DNA of 9,472 nt, taken from RBG-16-66-20 sp964564865. Its GTDB lineage: Bacteria; Pseudomonadota; Gammaproteobacteria; Burkholderiales; SG8-39. Made by a program: the position numbers and the translations under genes. The notes under the pieces were generated by a model. It did no database searches, was not told the DNA's origin, and saw nothing but the letters and a program-made list of their open reading frames with translations. Below are positions 6,799 through 9,472 of the stretch, in pieces. Within the stretch, counting starts at the first letter, position 1. Each line of letters opens with the position of its first letter. The stretch covers positions 1 to 9,472 of the forward strand of contig CAZMDA010000099.1 of the NCBI GenBank assembly GCA_964564865.1. Direction: 5' to 3'.

Positions 6799-6816
6799 GA
6801 TTCTAAATTAGACTAG
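6799..6816. promoter_or_regulatory. AT-rich divergent promoter element
   Basis: The only AT-rich island in the 30-base gap between the divergent hydratase and NfeD starts contains the inverted repeat TCTAA-A-TTAGA (6802-6812). On the plus strand TAAATT (6804-6809) lies 11 bases before the NfeD ATG. On the minus strand TAGAAT lies 10 bases before the hydratase ATG. Both genes lack a Shine-Dalgarno sequence, so overlapping promoters giving very short or no leaders are plausible. The -35 regions would fall inside the opposite gene. This is inferred from sequence only. Confidence 0.4.
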
Positions 6817-6820
6817 GCGC

Positions 6821-7258
6821 ATGAGCGGCGAACTGGACCCCTCCCTCGCCTGGGCGATCCTGGGCCTCACGCTGGTGATCATCGAGCTGGTCTCCGGCAC
6901 CTTCTACCTGCTGATGCTGGGCGTGGCCGCCTTCGGCGCCGCGGCGGCGGCCTGGTTCGGCCAGGACACGCCGGTGCAGGCGCTGGTGGCCGCGGCCATC
7001 GCCGCCGCCGGCTGCTACTGGGTGCACGCCTACCGGGTGCGCAACGCCGCGGCGCAGATGCCGCACATCGACGCCGGGCAGCCGGCCAATTTCGAGTCCT
7101 GGGTCGACGAGGGCGCGCGCCTGGCGAAGGTGCGCTACCGCGGCGCGAGCTGGGACGCGGTGGTGGAAGGCGAGGGCTCGCCCCAGGGCGGCGCGCTGCT
7201 CTACGTGCTGTCCGCCAGCGGCAACACGCTGAAGGTCACCGCCCGGCGCCCGGGCTAG
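6821..7258 (+). CDS. NfeD-like membrane protein, short form
   Basis: This 145-residue protein has two or three membrane helices (about 10-30, 33-48 and 51-70) followed by a soluble OB-fold-like domain (about 85-145) with the family pattern ARLAKVRYRGASWDAV. It is the short, protease-less NfeD type, like the small NfeD partner (YbbJ) encoded beside qmcA in E. coli. These proteins sit in the inner membrane with SPFH proteins and are thought to stabilise or organise membrane microdomains. The gene is followed after 19 bases by the QmcA-like gene, the classical pairing, so one operon and a physical complex are likely. Start ATG 6821 is set by the divergent gap; there is no good Shine-Dalgarno site. 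The TAG stop lies in a CTAG. Confidence 0.9.
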   Translation: MSGELDPSLAWAILGLTLVIIELVSGTFYLLMLGVAAFGAAAAAWFGQDTPVQALVAAAIAAAGCYWVHAYRVRNAAAQMPHIDAGQPANFESWVDEGARLAKVRYRGASWDAVVEGEGSPQGGALLYVLSASGNTLKVTARRPG

Positions 7259-7266
7259 TCCAACCT

Positions 7267-7271
7267 AGGAG
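7267..7271 (+). promoter_or_regulatory. Shine-Dalgarno site of the QmcA-like gene
   Basis: AGGAG lies 6 bases before the ATG at 7278, an optimal spacing. It favours this start over the in-frame ATG at 7284, and is the strongest ribosome site in the window. Confidence 0.75.
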
Positions 7272-7277
7272 TTTCCC

Positions 7278-8276
7278 ATGTTCATGAAGATGGTCATCGC
7301 GCTGGTCGTGTCCATTGCGGCCGCGTTCGTCCCCGCCACCGAGAAGTACGCGGTGTGGATCTTCTTCCTCGCGGTGGTGGTGGCCTTCGTCATGGAGGGC
7401 GTGCGCATCGTGCCGCAGCAGTTCGCCTACGTGGTGGAGCGCTTCGGCCGCTTCCACGCCATCCTGGAGCCGGGCCTGAACCTGATCATCCCGTTCCTCG
7501 ACCGCGTCGCCTACATGCACTCGCTGAAGGAAGTGCCGCTCGACGTCCCCGAGCAGGTCTGCATCACGCGCGACAACACGCAGCTGGCGGTGGACGGGGT
7601 GCTGTACTTCCAGGTCACCGACCCGCGCCTCGCCTCCTACGGCTCGGCCAACTACATCGCCGCCATCACCCAGCTGGCGCAGACCACGCTGAGGAGCGAA
7701 ATCGGCAAGATGGAGCTGGACAAGAGCTTCGAGTCGCGCGAGGAGATCAACCGCCAGATCGTGGCGGTGCTGGACGAGGCCGGGCGCAACTGGGGCATCA
7801 AGGTGCTGCGCTACGAGATCAAGAGCATCACCCCGCCGGAGTCCATCCTGCGCGCCATGCAGCAGCAGATCACCGCCGAGCGCGAGAAGCGCGCCCTGAT
7901 CGCCAAGTCCGAGGGCCAGCGCCAGGAGGAGATCAACCTCGCCGACGGCAAGAAGCAGGCCGCGGTGCTGGAGTCCGAGGGCGAGAAGACCGCCGCCATC
8001 AACCGCGCCCAGGGCGAGGCCACCGCGCTGCGCCTGATCGCGGAGGCCAACGCCGCCGCGGTGCGCGCGGTCGCCGAGGCGATCAGCGACAAGGGCGGCA
8101 TGGACGCGGCCAACCTCAAGGTGGCGCAGGAATACGTGCTCGCCTTCGGCAACCTCGCGAAGAGCAGCAATACGCTCATCCTGCCCGCGAGCGCGGGCGA
8201 CGTCGGCAGCATGGTCGCCACCGCGATGACGGTGCTGGACAAGACCCGCCAGGCGAGCGCCGCGGCCAAGGCCTGA
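7278..8276 (+). CDS. qmcA: SPFH/stomatin-like membrane protein, QmcA family
   Basis: This 332-residue protein starts with two hydrophobic stretches (about 4-20 and 24-39). The band-7/SPFH domain follows, opening with RIVPQQFAYVVERFGRF and continuing through EPGLNLIIPFLDRV, SLKEVPLDVPEQ, DGVLYFQVTDPRLASYG and EIGKMELDKSFESREEIN. A long Ala/Glu-rich coiled coil comes next (about 195-275, from QQQITAEREKRALI through ESEGEKTAAINRAQGEA). The tail is short and Ala-rich. Family members oligomerise as large membrane-anchored cages or scaffolds and are linked to membrane microdomains and FtsH-type proteolysis. E. coli QmcA is about 305 residues with one N-terminal anchor, so the N-terminus here is longer. 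It is co-transcribed with the upstream NfeD-like gene. Family assignment is firm; the exact client is unknown. Confidence 0.92.
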   Translation: MFMKMVIALVVSIAAAFVPATEKYAVWIFFLAVVVAFVMEGVRIVPQQFAYVVERFGRFHAILEPGLNLIIPFLDRVAYMHSLKEVPLDVPEQVCITRDNTQLAVDGVLYFQVTDPRLASYGSANYIAAITQLAQTTLRSEIGKMELDKSFESREEINRQIVAVLDEAGRNWGIKVLRYEIKSITPPESILRAMQQQITAEREKRALIAKSEGQRQEEINLADGKKQAAVLESEGEKTAAINRAQGEATALRLIAEANAAAVRAVAEAISDKGGMDAANLKVAQEYVLAFGNLAKSSNTLILPASAGDVGSMVATAMTVLDKTRQASAAAKA

Positions 8277-8292
8277 GGCGGGCGCCGGCGCC

Positions 8293-8727
8293 ATGACCGT
8301 CTCCGCCTGCAACCACTTCACCATCCTCACCGACGACCTGCCGGCGACGCTGGCGTTCTACGAGGAGCACCTGGACCTGAAGCCCGGGGCGCGGCCGCCG
8401 TTCACCTTCCCCGGCGCCTGGCTCTATGCCGACGGCGGCAGGGGGCCGGACCCGATCCTGCACATCGTCGCCGGGGTCGGCAAGGAGAGGCTGGTGAAGG
8501 GCGTGATCGACCACATGGCCTTCACCGGCAGGGGGCTCGCCGCCGCGGTGGCGAAGCTCGAGCGCCGCGGCGTGGCCTACGAGCTGCGCCAGCTGCCCGC
8601 CTACGGCACCTGGCAGCTGTTCTTCTTCGACCCCAACGGCGCCAAGGTGGAGATCGACTTCGACGCCGCGGAGCCGGCGCCGGCGCGGGCCGGGGACGCG
8701 GCGCGCGCCGGGACCCGCACCTACTAG
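8293..8727 (+). CDS. VOC family (glyoxalase-fold) protein
   Basis: This 144-residue protein spans one complete vicinal-oxygen-chelate unit of two beta-alpha-beta-beta-beta modules. Typical features are the opening NHFTILTDDLPATLAFYEEHLDL and the closing FFFDPNGAKVEIDF. Probable metal ligands can be placed as H8, H57, H74 and E120, a full set, so an active metal enzyme is likely. Family members include glyoxalases, dioxygenases, isomerases and fosfomycin or bleomycin resistance proteins; sequence reading cannot choose among them. The last 18 or so residues are an Ala/Arg-rich tail of low complexity. The gene starts 16 bases after the QmcA-like stop, and the ATG directly follows a 12-bp GC palindrome (8281-8292), with only a weak GAGG as ribosome site. 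Its TAG stop overlaps that of the convergent TRAP permease on a CTAG. Confidence 0.87.
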   Translation: MTVSACNHFTILTDDLPATLAFYEEHLDLKPGARPPFTFPGAWLYADGGRGPDPILHIVAGVGKERLVKGVIDHMAFTGRGLAAAVAKLERRGVAYELRQLPAYGTWQLFFFDPNGAKVEIDFDAAEPAPARAGDAARAGTRTY

Positions 8728-9472
8728 GCGCCGGCCTCCGCCGCCCGGCGGCGCGCCACCAGCTGCGCCGCGACCACCACCGCGAGCAGCGCCAGGCCGA
8801 TGGCGTCGGTGATCAGGCCGGGCTTGATGAGGCACAGCGCGGCGGCCACCAGCAGCGCGCGCTGCCACATCGAGGCGAACCCCAGCAGCCAGCCGAACAG
8901 CCCGCCGGAGAGGCAGATCACGCCCACCGTGGCCGAGGCCACGGACCAGAGCACGAACTGCCACTCGGCGCCCCAGTCCTTGACGATCAGCAGCAGCCGC
9001 GGCTCGTAGACGAACATGAACGGCACGATGTAGGCCGGCGCGGCGGCGCGCATCGCGGCGAAGCCCGATTCCCACATGTTCGCCTTGGCGAGGCTCGCCG
9101 CGGCGAACACCGCGAGCGCCACCGGCGGGGTGATCGCCGACAGGATGGCGAAGTAGAACGCGAACATGTGCGCCGCCGGCGCCACCACGCCCATCTTGAT
9201 CACCGCCGGCACCAGCAGCGCCACCATGACGATGTAGGCCGGCGTGGTGGGCATGCCCATGCCGAGGATGATCCCGGCCACGGCGGTGAGCAGCAGGGCG
9301 AGGATCAGCGCATCCTGCGCCAGCGCGATCACGATCTGGGTGAAGACGATGCCCAGGCCCGTGATGGTGACGCAGCCGATGACGATGCCGGCGCAGGCGC
9401 AGGCCATGGCCACCGAGAGCGCGTTCTTCGCGCCTTCCTCCAGCGCCTCGAGGATGCTGCGCCAGCGCAGGC
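8724..9472 (-). CDS. TRAP transporter fused permease (TAXI type), C-terminal part
   Basis: The visible 248 residues are the C-terminal part of a large membrane protein. The frame stays open to the window edge (upstream codons read ILEALEEGAKNALSVAMACA, family-typical), so the ATG at 9413 is internal. Diagnostic segments are GMGMPTTPAYIVMVALLVPA, AFYFAILSAITPPVALAVFAAASLAKAN and AAAPAYIVPFMFVYEP of the DctM-like domain, followed by an extra hydrophobic C-terminal region (about four helices) seen in fused TAXI-TRAP permeases. Complete members exceed 600 residues. Such permeases use an ion gradient, with a periplasmic TAXI binding protein, to import organic acids or related solutes. The binding protein gene is not in the window and may lie beyond the right edge. 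The gene converges on the VOC gene with overlapping stops. Confidence 0.93.
   Translation of the reverse strand, partial: LRWRSILEALEEGAKNALSVAMACACAGIVIGCVTITGLGIVFTQIVIALAQDALILALLLTAVAGIILGMGMPTTPAYIVMVALLVPAVIKMGVVAPAAHMFAFYFAILSAITPPVALAVFAAASLAKANMWESGFAAMRAAAPAYIVPFMFVYEPRLLLIVKDWGAEWQFVLWSVASATVGVICLSGGLFGWLLGFASMWQRALLVAAALCLIKPGLITDAIGLALLAVVVAAQLVARRRAAEAGA

Overview
The window is very GC-rich (roughly 70 % G+C by eye), gene-dense DNA. It most likely comes from a betaproteobacterium of the Burkholderiales type. That is an inference from gene content: a DUF1223 thiol-fold exported protein, a CaiB/BaiF CoA-transferase, a TAXI-type TRAP permease, an NfeD-QmcA pair and a YhbW-like flavin enzyme. 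There is no rRNA or other marker to prove it. Coding density is almost complete. The longest gap between genes is 93 bases (3614-3706), so no stretch over 300 bases lacks a gene. I see no tRNA, rRNA, CRISPR array, transposase or integrase.

Layout, left to right. (1) 1-555 (+): the 3' part of an ankyrin-repeat gene, cut by the window edge. (2) A 52-base gap between convergent genes holds a perfect 22-bp palindrome (578-599). (3) 2775-608 (-): a two-gene operon, an MFS transporter followed by a luciferase-like flavin oxidoreductase, translationally coupled by an ATGA overlap. (4) 2828-3613 (+): a DUF1223 exported thioredoxin-fold protein, divergent from the MFS gene. (5) 3707-4822 (+): a DGQHR-motif (DndB/ParB-like) protein with its own apparent promoter and Shine-Dalgarno site, and with no other DNA-modification gene beside it. 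(6) 6790-4819 (-): an operon of a 2-keto-4-pentenoate hydratase-like enzyme and a family III CoA-transferase. (7) 6821-8276 (+): NfeD-like protein and QmcA-like SPFH protein, a classical membrane pair, followed by (8) a small VOC (glyoxalase-fold) protein at 8293-8727. (9) 9472-8724 (-): the C-terminal part of a fused TRAP transporter permease, open at the window edge.

Most of the window is ordinary metabolism, transport and membrane upkeep. The least explained items are the isolated DGQHR gene, the 22-bp palindrome in a convergent gap, and the placement of CTAG. That tetranucleotide occurs six times, only at stop codons or between genes, and twice serves as a shared stop for convergent genes. 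Several genes (MFS, hydratase, NfeD, DUF1223) also start without a visible Shine-Dalgarno site. For three of them an AT-rich -10-like element lies so close to the ATG that the transcripts could be leaderless. I did not find convincing evidence of a complete new multi-gene system.
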